Shown here: positions 15,773-24,333 of the stretch, one piece after another
How the letters are laid out: every line of letters starts with the position of its first letter
Numbering within the stretch: position 1 is the stretch's first letter
Assembly: GCA_964622455.1 (NCBI GenBank)
Contig: CAZUQP010000020.1
Span: 1-36,633 of the forward strand
Direction: 5' to 3'
From: CAZUQP01 sp964622455
Lineage (GTDB): Bacteria; Pseudomonadota; Gammaproteobacteria; DSM-16500
DNA length: 36,633 bases
Made by a program: the position numbers and the translations under genes
Notes under the pieces: model-generated
The model's database searches: none
Seen by the model: only the letters and a program-made list of their open reading frames with translations
What the model was told of the DNA's origin: nothing

Positions 15773-16888
15773 CTCAATTACTGCTTGCGCTGCTTTGGCA
15801 TTCGCGTCGCAGCGCAACGTTTCATGAATCTGTAAAAATCTTTTTTCGAGAACTTTTATTTTTTCCGGATGATCGAGATAATCCATTAGCGCTTGATAAA
15901 GCGTATCGGGATTCGCTTTATCTTGCAAAAATTCCGGCACTAAAAGTTCATCCGCTAATAAGTTAGGTAAAGCCATAAATTTTAAATTCACAAAATGACG
16001 GGCAATTTGATAAGTTAAATTTGAAAATCGATACGCAACTACCATCGGACGCTTAAATAACATCGCTTCCAACGTCGCAGTTCCTGAAGCAAGTAAAATA
16101 ATATCAGCAGCCGCCATCACATCATGCGATGCCCCCTCAAAAAAAGTGACCGGCAACTCTGGCGCTAATTGCGTGCAATAAGCACGAAATTCTTTTGCAC
16201 GGTCTTGATTCACAGCTGATGTAATGAATTTAATGTCTTGGCGTTCCTGCCAAAGACATTTGGCTGCCAAAATAAAAATTTCAGCGAGATATTTGATTTC
16301 ATTCTGACGGCTGCCGGGTAATAATGCAATGTAAGTTGCATCAATATCAAGTTGCAATTTTTTTCTCGCCGCTATTTTATCAACTTGTAATGGAATAACA
16401 TCTGCAAGCGGATGTCCCACAAATTTTGCCGGCACATTGTGTTTTTGATAAAAATCAGTTTCAAACGGAAAAAGAGTTAATACTAAATCAGTCGCTTTGG
16501 CAATTTTATAAATCCGTTTTTGCCGCCATGCCCAAACCGATGGGCTCACATAATGAATAACAGAAATTTTTTGCTGGCGTAATTTTAACTCCAACCCTAA
16601 ATTAAAATCGGGTGAATCAATACCAATAAAAACGTCCGGGCGATTTTCTGTAAAATAGTGATAAAGATGACGGCGAATGCTAAAGAGTTTCGGTAATCGT
16701 TTAAGCGGCTCAATTAATCCTGTGACTGATAAATTTTCCATGTCGTGAAGGCTCTTGCAGCCCGCTGCAATCATGTTTGGGCCGCCAATACCTGTAAATT
16801 GAGCAGAAGGTACGTGTTGATGGAGCGCTTTCATCAAACCAGCGCCTAATAAATCGCCTGAATGTTCGCCTGCAAGAATTCCAAACAT
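15752..16888 (-). CDS. lpxB: Lipid-A-disaccharide synthase
   Basis: Glycosyltransferase (GT19) joining UDP-2,3-diacylglucosamine and lipid X into the tetraacyl disaccharide 1-phosphate, at the inner face of the cytoplasmic membrane. The 378 residues show LAGEHSGDLLGAGLM at the N-terminus, GIDSPDFNL, HYVSPSVWAWR, FVGHPLAD, LLPGSRQNEI and the sugar-nucleotide site SGTATLEAML. The ATG follows the lpxA stop by 2 bases, so it is the last lpx gene of the operon. It converges with paralog B with a 21-base overlap. In E. coli rnhB would follow directly; here the paralog pair intervenes. Confidence 0.97.
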   Translation of the reverse strand: MFGILAGEHSGDLLGAGLMKALHQHVPSAQFTGIGGPNMIAAGCKSLHDMENLSVTGLIEPLKRLPKLFSIRRHLYHYFTENRPDVFIGIDSPDFNLGLELKLRQQKISVIHYVSPSVWAWRQKRIYKIAKATDLVLTLFPFETDFYQKHNVPAKFVGHPLADVIPLQVDKIAARKKLQLDIDATYIALLPGSRQNEIKYLAEIFILAAKCLWQERQDIKFITSAVNQDRAKEFRAYCTQLAPELPVTFFEGASHDVMAAADIILLASGTATLEAMLFKRPMVVAYRFSNLTYQIARHFVNLKFMALPNLLADELLVPEFLQDKANPDTLYQALMDYLDHPEKIKVLEKRFLQIHETLRCDANAKAAQAVIELAGSLL

Positions 16889-16890
16889 AA

Positions 16891-17661
16891 TTAACGAATA
16901 ATTCCCCGTTCAGATGATTTAATAAAATCAATAAACATCTGTACTTCAGGGCATGCTAATAGCATCTCTTCTAAATGTTCAAGCGCTTGCTTAATGGTAA
17001 GTCCTTTACGGTAAATGATTTTATAAGCGCGGCGCAAATAAAGAATAGTATCGCCTTCAAAACCGCGGCGCTGCATGCCAATAATATTTAAACCAAACGG
17101 CTTCGCATAATAGCCCGATACTTTCACGAAAGGCGGGACATCTTTGTCGATCATAGAACCCATGGATGCAAAACTATGCGACCCAACACGGCAAAATTGA
17201 AAGGCGCCAGAAAAACCGCCCATGCCGACATGATCTCCCACCGTCACATGCCCAGCGAGTGAGGCGTTATTCGCAAAAACATTATGGTCCCCCACCGTAC
17301 AATCATGCGCAATATGCACGTAAGCCATAAATAAATTATCATGACCTATACGTGTCGCCGCTTTATCTTGCGCAGTACCGCGATTGAAAGTACAAAATTC
17401 GCGGATAATGTTACGGTCACCTATTTCAAGTGTCGTTTGTTCACCTTTGAATTTTTTATCTTGCGGATCTTCGCCCAATGATGCAAATTGAAAAATTTTA
17501 TTGTCTTTACCAATGCGGGCAGGGCCTTTAATAACGACATGAGGCCCTATTGAAGTGCCTTCATCAATGTGAACATCAGCACCAATGATGCTCCAAGGAC
17601 CTATTTCTACGTTAGAGGCAATGCGTGCAGTTGGATCAATGATTGCAGTAGGATGTATCAC
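16891..17661 (-). CDS. lpxA: UDP-N-acetylglucosamine acyltransferase
   Basis: First step of lipid A synthesis: transfers a 3-hydroxyacyl chain from ACP to the 3-OH of UDP-GlcNAc. A 256-residue left-handed beta-helix of hexapeptide repeats (about 1-180) with a helical C-terminus. Catalytic His119 lies in HIAHDCTVG (E. coli His125). Met167 is the residue aligned with the acyl-chain ruler Gly173 of E. coli, suggesting a shorter acyl preference, as for the Pseudomonas enzyme with Met there. The start is GTG, with AAGGGG about 8 bases upstream inside the end of fabZ; fabZ stops three bases before it. The product passes to LpxC (not in window) and then LpxD. Confidence 0.97.
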   Translation of the reverse strand: MIHPTAIIDPTARIASNVEIGPWSIIGADVHIDEGTSIGPHVVIKGPARIGKDNKIFQFASLGEDPQDKKFKGEQTTLEIGDRNIIREFCTFNRGTAQDKAATRIGHDNLFMAYVHIAHDCTVGDHNVFANNASLAGHVTVGDHVGMGGFSGAFQFCRVGSHSFASMGSMIDKDVPPFVKVSGYYAKPFGLNIIGMQRRGFEGDTILYLRRAYKIIYRKGLTIKQALEHLEEMLLACPEVQMFIDFIKSSERGIIR

Positions 17662-17664
17662 AAG

Positions 17665-18108
17665 TCAGCCCCTTCGCGCACTTAATAGTTCAGCAGAACA
17701 AGCCACTTCATCACCCACGTATGCAGTGCCTTCCAATTTCCAAATTTCTCTTTTGGCTTTCAATAATTTCACTTCTAAACGAAGTTGGTCACCTGGTTCA
17801 ACCACACGGCGAAAACGTGCATTATCAATGCCGGCAAATAAATATAAAGCGCCGTCACTTGGAAACGTATTCGTTGATTTATACGCAAGAACACCCGCTG
17901 CTTGTGCCAATGCTTCCAGAATTAAAACCCCTGGCATGACCGGTAAATGAGGAAAATGCCCCACAAAAAAAGGTTCATTCATCGTCACATTTTTGATAGC
18001 AACAATCGATTCACCTTCTTTAATATCAATAATACGATCAATCAAAAGAAAGGGAGGGCGATGCGGTAAATATTTCAATATCTCATGAATATCCATCACA
18101 CTTTTCAT
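17665..18108 (-). CDS. fabZ: 3-hydroxyacyl-[acyl-carrier-protein] dehydratase
   Basis: Dehydrates 3-hydroxyacyl-ACP to trans-2-enoyl-ACP in fatty acid elongation; it competes with LpxA and LpxD for the same 3-hydroxyacyl-ACP pool, which fits its place between their genes. A 147-residue hot-dog fold with LPHRPPFLLIDR (14-25), NEPFFVGHFPHLPVMPG containing the catalytic His, and GVLILEALAQAAG with the catalytic Glu. The ATG overlaps the lpxD stop in an ATGA, so translation is probably coupled. Three bases separate it from lpxA. Confidence 0.97.
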   Translation of the reverse strand: MKSVMDIHEILKYLPHRPPFLLIDRIIDIKEGESIVAIKNVTMNEPFFVGHFPHLPVMPGVLILEALAQAAGVLAYKSTNTFPSDGALYLFAGIDNARFRRVVEPGDQLRLEVKLLKAKREIWKLEGTAYVGDEVACSAELLSARRG

Positions 18109-19160
18109 GTTGTTTTTCTCTCTGTTAATTCTGACAGTGCCCGCTCTAATGTTTTAACACGCTCTACGAGATGATCTAATCGATGTAAACGAGCCGTATT
18201 TTTCCGCCGCTCTCTATTTGTCACCAAACCACCCACGCCCGAAGAATAAATTCCCGGATCACGAATCGATTTCGTGACTTCTGTTCCACCTGTAATAACC
18301 ACATTATCCGTAATAGTAAGATGACCCGCAAAACCCGATTGCCCGCCAATCAAACAATTACTGCCAATGGTTGTACTGCCCGAAACACCCACACATCCCG
18401 CAATTGCAGTATGTTTACCAATGCGGACATTGTGGCCTAATTGAATAAGATTATCTAGTTTAGCACCCTGCTCAATCACCGTATCATTGATGGCGCCGCG
18501 ATCAATAGAACAATTCGCACCAATTTCAACATCATCTTCAATGATCACCCCCCCTAACTGAGGGACTTTATGCCAAACACCTTTGTGTTTAGCGATACCA
18601 AAACCATCACTGCCAACCACTGTACCACTGGCAATCAAGACATTCTTGCCGATCAACACTTTGTGATAGAGCGTTACATTAGCTTCAAGGCGCGAATTTT
18701 CACCTATCTCTGAATGCTCACTGACGACGCACCCTGGGCCAATCACAACATGAGCCGCAAGGGTAACATCATCACCAATCACAGCATTAGCCCCTATACT
18801 CACAGAAGGATCAATATGACAATGATCACCAATAACAGCACTTTCATGAATACCCGGCAATCTTTTGGGTTTATCATCAAAAAAGGCTGCAATTTGAGTA
18901 TAAATATAATAAGGATCGCGGCAAATCACAGCGTTAGTCTGGCATTCATGTGCATCTTCGCTTGTGATAATCACAGCGGAAGCATTTGTGGCAGACAAAT
19001 ATTTTTTATACAACGGGTTCATTAAAAATGCGATATGTTGAGGAAGCCCTTCTTGGATAGTACACACACCCTCGATCAAACAATGAGGATCACCTTGAAT
19101 GGTCGCTTCTAATCCTTTCGTTAAATCCACTAATGTATATTGCTTACGTTCTTGCTTCAT
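18105..19160 (-). CDS. lpxD: UDP-3-O-(3-hydroxyacyl)glucosamine N-acyltransferase
   Basis: Adds the second 3-hydroxyacyl chain (N-linked) in lipid A synthesis. Residues 1-100 form the uridine-binding domain (YTLVDLTKGLEATIQGD near the start), then a long hexapeptide-repeat beta-helix (about 105-310), and a C-terminal helix of about 40 residues (HRLDHLVERVKTLERALSEL) that makes the trimer coiled coil. The catalytic His is in QLGHNVRIG. The start is taken as the ATG at 19160 (MKQERKQYTLVDL), which matches the family N-terminus, with GAGAT about 10 bases upstream; the frame stays open to 19187. It overlaps fabZ by four bases. A hairpin with a T-rich tail separates it from skp. Confidence 0.96.
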   Translation of the reverse strand: MKQERKQYTLVDLTKGLEATIQGDPHCLIEGVCTIQEGLPQHIAFLMNPLYKKYLSATNASAVIITSEDAHECQTNAVICRDPYYIYTQIAAFFDDKPKRLPGIHESAVIGDHCHIDPSVSIGANAVIGDDVTLAAHVVIGPGCVVSEHSEIGENSRLEANVTLYHKVLIGKNVLIASGTVVGSDGFGIAKHKGVWHKVPQLGGVIIEDDVEIGANCSIDRGAINDTVIEQGAKLDNLIQLGHNVRIGKHTAIAGCVGVSGSTTIGSNCLIGGQSGFAGHLTITDNVVITGGTEVTKSIRDPGIYSSGVGGLVTNRERRKNTARLHRLDHLVERVKTLERALSELTERKTT

Positions 19161-19203
19161 AAAGTAAATCATCTCTAGACAGCACAAGCTTTTTACAAAA
19201 ATT

Positions 19204-19232
19204 AAAAGGCCAAGAACCTGTCCTGGCCTTTT
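19204..19232 (-). terminator. Intrinsic terminator or attenuator between skp and lpxD
   Basis: On the minus strand AAAAGGCCA pairs with TGGCCTTTT around an 11-base loop, followed by AATTTTTG. The stem is 9 bp with a T-rich tail. It lies 25 bases after the skp stop and 44 bases before the lpxD start. Since lpxD-fabZ-lpxA-lpxB must still be expressed, it may be a partial terminator that makes skp message more abundant. Confidence 0.6.
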
Positions 19233-19256
19233 TGAAGATATACCACTGACAATAAA

Positions 19257-19769
19257 TTATTTATCGAATGCGCTAGCCACTTGTTTGGTGATATCAGCGC
19301 TATCTGTTGCATAAACAACCGCTTGCGAATCTAAAACCAACGTGTAATTGTTCTTTTTCGCAATAGACGAAATAATATCATTCAATTTGGACAGAACACC
19401 TTTCATAATTTTATTTTGTTCTTTACTCAAATCTTGTTGAAATGCAGTTGCATCTTTTGACAAACTCGTCTGATCATCCGTGATTTTTTTCTGCATTGTA
19501 GTTTTCGCTTTATCACTCATGGTAGGTGCATCACGTTTAAATTGTTCTACTTCATCTTGCAATGATTTTTGTGCGGCAATTAATTTATCTTGACGACCTT
19601 TAAAATCATTTTGCAATTTCTTATTAAGGTCCGCAATCTTGGGCGATTGCTGAAAAATTTGCTGAACATTCACCACAGCAATGACAGGCGCTTTTGCATC
19701 TGCAGCATAGGCCCCTACCCCGCCGCCTATTAATAAAAATGCACTCACAATAGCCAACAACTTCTTCAT
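19257..19769 (-). CDS. skp: Periplasmic chaperone Skp/OmpH
   Basis: Periplasmic holdase that carries unfolded outer-membrane proteins toward the BAM complex. The start is set at ATG 19769 (MKKLLAIVSAFLL) with GGAG about 7 bases upstream; the open frame begins at a TTG at 19781 that overlaps this Shine-Dalgarno. The 170-residue precursor has a clear Sec signal peptide (about 1-23, cleavage near AYA|AD), a short strand IAVVNVQQIFQ, a long charged helical hairpin (about 45-140; the tentacles), and a closing strand NYTLVLDSQAVVYA. It sits directly after bamA, as in E. coli, 71 bases apart. Confidence 0.93.
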   Translation of the reverse strand: MKKLLAIVSAFLLIGGGVGAYAADAKAPVIAVVNVQQIFQQSPKIADLNKKLQNDFKGRQDKLIAAQKSLQDEVEQFKRDAPTMSDKAKTTMQKKITDDQTSLSKDATAFQQDLSKEQNKIMKGVLSKLNDIISSIAKKNNYTLVLDSQAVVYATDSADITKQVASAFDK

Positions 19770-19840
19770 AAGACTCTCCAATTAATTAATAAATATCCTA
19801 TATAAACAACCCGCCAATCAAGGCTCCTAGTATGTCACGT

Positions 19841-22174
19841 TTATCCAAAATTAGCACCTAGCGAGAATTGAAAATATTCAGTGCTATCTGTCGATTTTGG
19901 ATTCAGTGCTTTTGCAATACTAAGATCAACCATCCCGAGAGGGGACAGCCAATCCAATTCAAGGCCCGTTGAATAACGTAACCCGCCGGAGCCAGAACTT
20001 TGCCCGCCAAACCGCTTATTATCGGACGTAGTATAAACATTCCCACCATCAATAAACAGGGTCGTACGTACGCTATCCGCAATATAGTTAGGGAAAACTA
20101 TTCCAAGACCTGCATCTGCTAAAAGGTTACCTCCCAGCGGATCGCCGTTTGAATCTTTAGGCCCTAACGTATTCCCTTCATAGCCCCGCACAGAGTCGAT
20201 ACCGCCTGCGTAAAAATTCTTAAAAAATGGATAATTCTGTGAACCGCTAAACGCCGTCCCATAACCAAAATCCCCTTTTGCCGTCACAAGAAATTGGTTT
20301 GTATTCGTCAAAGGATGATACCATCGGCCGTTATATCCTAACGTATAAAATGAAAGAGAATGCGAATTTAAAGGAAGATATAAATTACCCCCCAATGTTT
20401 GTATTGCGCCTACAGTAGGGAAAATTGCTTTATCACGGCTATCTCTTGATAAACCCATAATCAAATTTAATTGTTGATAATGCCGTCCATGATTTGAAAC
20501 AAAACTTTGTATTTGATTGGCAACGCTATTTGATAATTTAATCAAGGTCTCTTCATAGCCATATCCCAATTGCAGCGTATTAAATACACTTTTTTCTTGA
20601 CCTAACGGTATGCCATAAATAACAGACGCAGCATATTGATCGCTGTTATAACTGCGGGTCAAGTTAGCGGCATGCGGATCCATTTTGGATGCAGAAAAAT
20701 TAATACTGCGGCTAATACCATCCGGCGTATAGTAAGGATTTAAAAAATTGATCCCGTAAAATTGCTGGTACCGGCTGCGGGAAAAATTTAATCCTAATGT
20801 TTTGCCCGTACCTAAAAAGTTTTTCTGATTAATTCCTACCCCTAAAATAAGATGGTCTAGCTGTGAATAACCGATACTAAAAGTTGCTTGTGCAGAATTA
20901 TCTTCTGTGACTTTATAATTTAAATCGATCAAATCATCCGTATCCGGCACAGGTTCAACTGCCATATCAACTTTTTTAATATACGGCAATAAACTAAGAC
21001 GATGCTTAGAATCTTCTAAGCGACTGACTGAAACGGGAGCAGCTTCCATTTGCTGAATTTCACGGCGTAATACTTCATCGTTTGTTTTAGTATTATCTGT
21101 GAAATAAACATGGCGCACATAAGCACGTTTGCCAGGTTTTACATCAAAGGTCAAAAATACTTGCTTATTAACCTCATCCAGTGTCGGCTGCAATGACACT
21201 GTTGCAAATAAATAACCAATATCACCTAATGCATCACTAATGGCTTTTTCCCCATCAATAGCAGCTTGGCGAGAAAACATACTGCCAGGTTTAATATTAA
21301 TTTTTTTCACTAATGTTTCGCGCGGCAAAATAGTATCTCCTGTCACCGCGATACCTTTCACGGTATAAGGCTCGCCTTCATCGATCACAATCGTCAAAAA
21401 TATGGATTTACGATCGGGCGTAATGGATGCTTGCGATGAAATAACACGGAATTTGAGATACCCGCGGTCCATGTAGTAGTTACGCAATTTTTCTAAACTA
21501 GAATCCAATTTTTCTTGAGAATAACGATCAGACTGGGTAAATAAAGTGACAATACCAAAACCTGAAGTGGTTAAATCAAGCTGTTTATCTAATGTTTTTT
21601 CACTGAATACTCGATTGCCAATAATATTGATACGCGAGACTTTAGCGGTCAAGCCCTCAGAAATATTAATTTTAACGAACACACGATTACGCTCCATCGG
21701 CGTTACCGTGATATTGACATAAGCATTATAACGGCCCACTGAATAGTACTGATCCAATAAACTTTGTTTTATTCTTTCCAAGACAACGCGATCATATACT
21801 CTGCCTTCTGCGACCCCGACACTTCTCATGACACTCGTCAATTTATCTGTTGGGATAGAAGAATTACCGGAAATTTTCAACCGGCCAATCGTAGGGCGTT
21901 CAACCACGCGAATGATTAAAGTATTGCCTTGGCGTTCAAGGGAAATATGATCAAAAAATCCGGTCTTATACAGACTGTTAATGATTTCATCAGTATTTTC
22001 ACTATTTAATTTTTTGCCTGATTTGATGGGTAAGTAACTATAGACAGTGCTGGGTGAAATACGCTGCAATCCTTCGACTGTGATTTTTTTAACAACGAAT
22101 GAATCTGCCCACGCAGTCGTTACGAACAAATTGAGCGCTATTACAAATAATATAATATATTTTTTCATCATCAT
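19841..22174 (-). CDS. bamA: Outer membrane protein assembly factor BamA
   Basis: Omp85-family core of the BAM machine that inserts beta-barrel proteins in the outer membrane. The 777-residue precursor has a signal peptide (about 1-23, cleavage near AWA|DS), five POTRA domains (about 25-425, beginning FVVKKITVEGLQRI) and a 16-strand barrel to the end. The conserved loop-6 motif appears as GGIDSVRGYEGNTLGP. The protein ends QFSLGANFG: the usual terminal aromatic is followed by one extra Gly. The start is one of three consecutive ATGs (22174, 22171, 22168); only a weak AAGA-type Shine-Dalgarno is seen. In E. coli rseP lies between cdsA and bamA; here only 62 bases do. Confidence 0.97.
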   Translation of the reverse strand: MMMKKYIILFVIALNLFVTTAWADSFVVKKITVEGLQRISPSTVYSYLPIKSGKKLNSENTDEIINSLYKTGFFDHISLERQGNTLIIRVVERPTIGRLKISGNSSIPTDKLTSVMRSVGVAEGRVYDRVVLERIKQSLLDQYYSVGRYNAYVNITVTPMERNRVFVKINISEGLTAKVSRINIIGNRVFSEKTLDKQLDLTTSGFGIVTLFTQSDRYSQEKLDSSLEKLRNYYMDRGYLKFRVISSQASITPDRKSIFLTIVIDEGEPYTVKGIAVTGDTILPRETLVKKINIKPGSMFSRQAAIDGEKAISDALGDIGYLFATVSLQPTLDEVNKQVFLTFDVKPGKRAYVRHVYFTDNTKTNDEVLRREIQQMEAAPVSVSRLEDSKHRLSLLPYIKKVDMAVEPVPDTDDLIDLNYKVTEDNSAQATFSIGYSQLDHLILGVGINQKNFLGTGKTLGLNFSRSRYQQFYGINFLNPYYTPDGISRSINFSASKMDPHAANLTRSYNSDQYAASVIYGIPLGQEKSVFNTLQLGYGYEETLIKLSNSVANQIQSFVSNHGRHYQQLNLIMGLSRDSRDKAIFPTVGAIQTLGGNLYLPLNSHSLSFYTLGYNGRWYHPLTNTNQFLVTAKGDFGYGTAFSGSQNYPFFKNFYAGGIDSVRGYEGNTLGPKDSNGDPLGGNLLADAGLGIVFPNYIADSVRTTLFIDGGNVYTTSDNKRFGGQSSGSGGLRYSTGLELDWLSPLGMVDLSIAKALNPKSTDSTEYFQFSLGANFG

Positions 22175-22236
22175 TTTTTTCTTATCATGTCTTGCAACCG
22201 AGCGCCAATTATCCAGACTTTTAGAAATGAAATCTA

Positions 22237-23043
22237 CTAGAAGTGCTGTAATATTTCCAAGCCCAACAAAAAAATGGGGGCGGCTGCTGTCAAACTGTCA
22301 ATACGATCGAGAATACCTCCATGACCAGGCAATAGATGGCTTGAATCCTTTAAGCCCGCCTTGCGTTTTAACATGCTTTCAAATAAATCTCCCACAACAG
22401 AAAAGAGAACGGTAACTAAAGAAACGCTCATGATCTTGATCCATTGTGATAAGGGAGTGTGTATCAACCATAAGATAAGCGCTGTGATGACAATCGCGCT
22501 CACTAATGCACCTCCCAGTCCCTGCCATGTTTTTTTAGGGCTGACGGCAGGGGCCAATTGACGCCTGCCCCATAATCTGCCCGCAAAATAAGCCGCTGAA
22601 TCCGCCCCCCAAATCAATATTAATAAAAATAATAAAATATAAGGGCCGTTTTCTACATTACGAATAAAATTAACCGCCAACCAGCAGGGAACAAGCACCA
22701 AAAATCCCATAATGCCGCGTAAAACAACACCCTTTCCCCATGTCCTGCTCATTTTAGGGTATAAAATCACGAGACCTAAGGCAAACAACCACCAAATAGC
22801 CGCTACTTTAATCACAATCGGAATAAAAAACCATAGCGATGCGATCAAAGCAACGAGCATAACAATCGGATATAAAAATACTTGCGGGTAGCGTTTCACT
22901 CCCATCAAAAAAGACCATTCCCATGCGCACAAAAGTACAATCACGCCGGTTAAAATACAAAATGATAAAGAAGGTAATTTAAGGACAAGCCCAACAAAAA
23001 TGGGAATTAAGATCAGGGCAGTTAAAATACGTTGCTTAAGCAT
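22237..23043 (-). CDS. cdsA: Phosphatidate cytidylyltransferase (CDP-diglyceride synthase)
   Basis: Integral membrane enzyme making CDP-diacylglycerol from phosphatidic acid and CTP, the branch point for all phospholipids. The 268 residues have about eight hydrophobic helices. The signature near the C-terminus runs from SVVGDLFESMLKR through AGLKDSSHLLPGHGG to ILDRIDSL. Its ATG overlaps the uppS stop by eight bases. The next gene downstream is bamA, with no site-2 protease gene between. Confidence 0.97.
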   Translation of the reverse strand: MLKQRILTALILIPIFVGLVLKLPSLSFCILTGVIVLLCAWEWSFLMGVKRYPQVFLYPIVMLVALIASLWFFIPIVIKVAAIWWLFALGLVILYPKMSRTWGKGVVLRGIMGFLVLVPCWLAVNFIRNVENGPYILLFLLILIWGADSAAYFAGRLWGRRQLAPAVSPKKTWQGLGGALVSAIVITALILWLIHTPLSQWIKIMSVSLVTVLFSVVGDLFESMLKRKAGLKDSSHLLPGHGGILDRIDSLTAAAPIFLLGLEILQHF

Positions 23044-23767
23044 GCTCTTTCACTTCAAGTTGCTCACTGATATGTCCAAAACGGCGTTCGCGCATTGCAT
23101 AAAAAGCCAGTGCTTTATCTAATTCTCCTGTATTAAAATCCGGCCAAAGCACGTCGGTAAAAAAAAGTTCGCTATAAGCAAGCTGCCAAAGAAAAAAATT
23201 GCTAATACGCTGCTCACCGCTCGTACGAATAAAAAGATCGGGGGGAGGCAAATCAGCCAAAGACAATTTTGTTTGAATTAATTCTGCTGAGATTGATTGG
23301 CTGGTCAATTGTCCTGCTTCAATAGCAATCGCTATTTGACGCATCGCCTGAGTCATATCCCATTGGCCGCCATAATTTGCAGCAATAATGAGTTTTAATC
23401 CGGTATTATCTTTAGTGATCACTTCAACATCAGCCATCTGTTTTTGTAATTTTTTGTCGAAGTCTAAACGGTTGCCAATAATTCGTACTTGAATATTTTG
23501 TTCATGCAATTTTTTTACTTCACGTTTAAGTAAAACGAGAAATAATTCCATTAAATAATTAACTTCCGACAACGGACGCCGCCAATTTTCACTGCTAAAA
23601 GCAAACAAAGAGAGGACTTCTATTTTTTTTTCTGCACACGCTTCCACAATCCGGCGAACAGCATCCGTACCGGCTTTATGGCCAGCAACGCGCCGCAATA
23701 ATCGTTTTTTTGCCCAACGACCATTGCCATCCATAATAATAGCGATATGACGCGGTAATGTGCTCAT
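23036..23767 (-). CDS. uppS: Undecaprenyl diphosphate synthase (cis-prenyltransferase)
   Basis: Adds isopentenyl diphosphate units in cis to farnesyl diphosphate to make the C55 carrier for peptidoglycan and O-antigen. The 243-residue protein has HIAIIMDGNGRWAKKR with catalytic Asp13, FAFSSENWRRP, ANYGGQWD, and SGEQRISNFFLWQLAYSELFF. The start is ATG 23767, which overlaps the frr stop in TGATG; the frame is open one codon further to a TTG. In E. coli dxr lies between frr and uppS; here the two genes are fused end to start, leaving no room for it. Confidence 0.97.
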   Translation of the reverse strand: MSTLPRHIAIIMDGNGRWAKKRLLRRVAGHKAGTDAVRRIVEACAEKKIEVLSLFAFSSENWRRPLSEVNYLMELFLVLLKREVKKLHEQNIQVRIIGNRLDFDKKLQKQMADVEVITKDNTGLKLIIAANYGGQWDMTQAMRQIAIAIEAGQLTSQSISAELIQTKLSLADLPPPDLFIRTSGEQRISNFFLWQLAYSELFFTDVLWPDFNTGELDKALAFYAMRERRFGHISEQLEVKEHA

Positions 23768-24321
23768 CAAATCACCATTAAATCTTTTTCTTTTGCCGCT
23801 AAAAGTTGCTCTACTTCAGCAATAAATTTATCCGTTAATTTTTGAACGGCATCTGTCATGCGGCGCTCTTCATCTTCTGCAACTTCTTTCTTTTTTGACG
23901 CCTCTTTTATGAAATTATTTGCATCACGCCTTGCGTTACGAATGCTCACACGAGCATTTTCCGCTTCATTGCGCACGACTTTGATTAAATCTTTGCGCCG
24001 TTCTTCTGTCAAGGCCGGCAAAGGAACTCGAATCACCTCACTTGAGGTTGATGGATTTAAACCAAGATCAGATGTCATAATGGCTTTTTCAATGACCGAT
24101 GTCATGCGCTTTTCCCAAGGCGTAATCACTAAAGTACGCGCATCACCAATTGTGATATTGGCTACCTGACTTAAGGGAGTTTGCGTTCCATAATAATCCA
24201 CACGAACATGCTCCAATAAACTAGGATGAGCACGCCCAGTACGCATTTTTGACATTTCATGTTTAAAAGCATCAATACTTTTGCGCATACGGGATTCTGC
24301 ATCTTTTAATGTACTTTGCAC
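23767..24321 (-). CDS. frr: Ribosome recycling factor
   Basis: With EF-G, splits the post-termination ribosome. The 184 residues (E. coli 185) form a three-helix bundle interrupted by a small beta/alpha domain. Visible family segments: KMRTGRAHPSLLEHVRVDYYG (22-42), the middle part TLVITPWEK, and VRNEAENARVSIRNARRDAN with the conserved Arg needed for ribosome binding. It is preceded by GGAGG-type Shine-Dalgarno bases about 7-10 bases upstream, follows pyrH closely (12 bases), and its stop codon is shared with the uppS start. Confidence 0.97.
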   Translation of the reverse strand: MQSTLKDAESRMRKSIDAFKHEMSKMRTGRAHPSLLEHVRVDYYGTQTPLSQVANITIGDARTLVITPWEKRMTSVIEKAIMTSDLGLNPSTSSEVIRVPLPALTEERRKDLIKVVRNEAENARVSIRNARRDANNFIKEASKKKEVAEDEERRMTDAVQKLTDKFIAEVEQLLAAKEKDLMVI

Positions 24322-24333
24322 TTGTGCCTCCTC

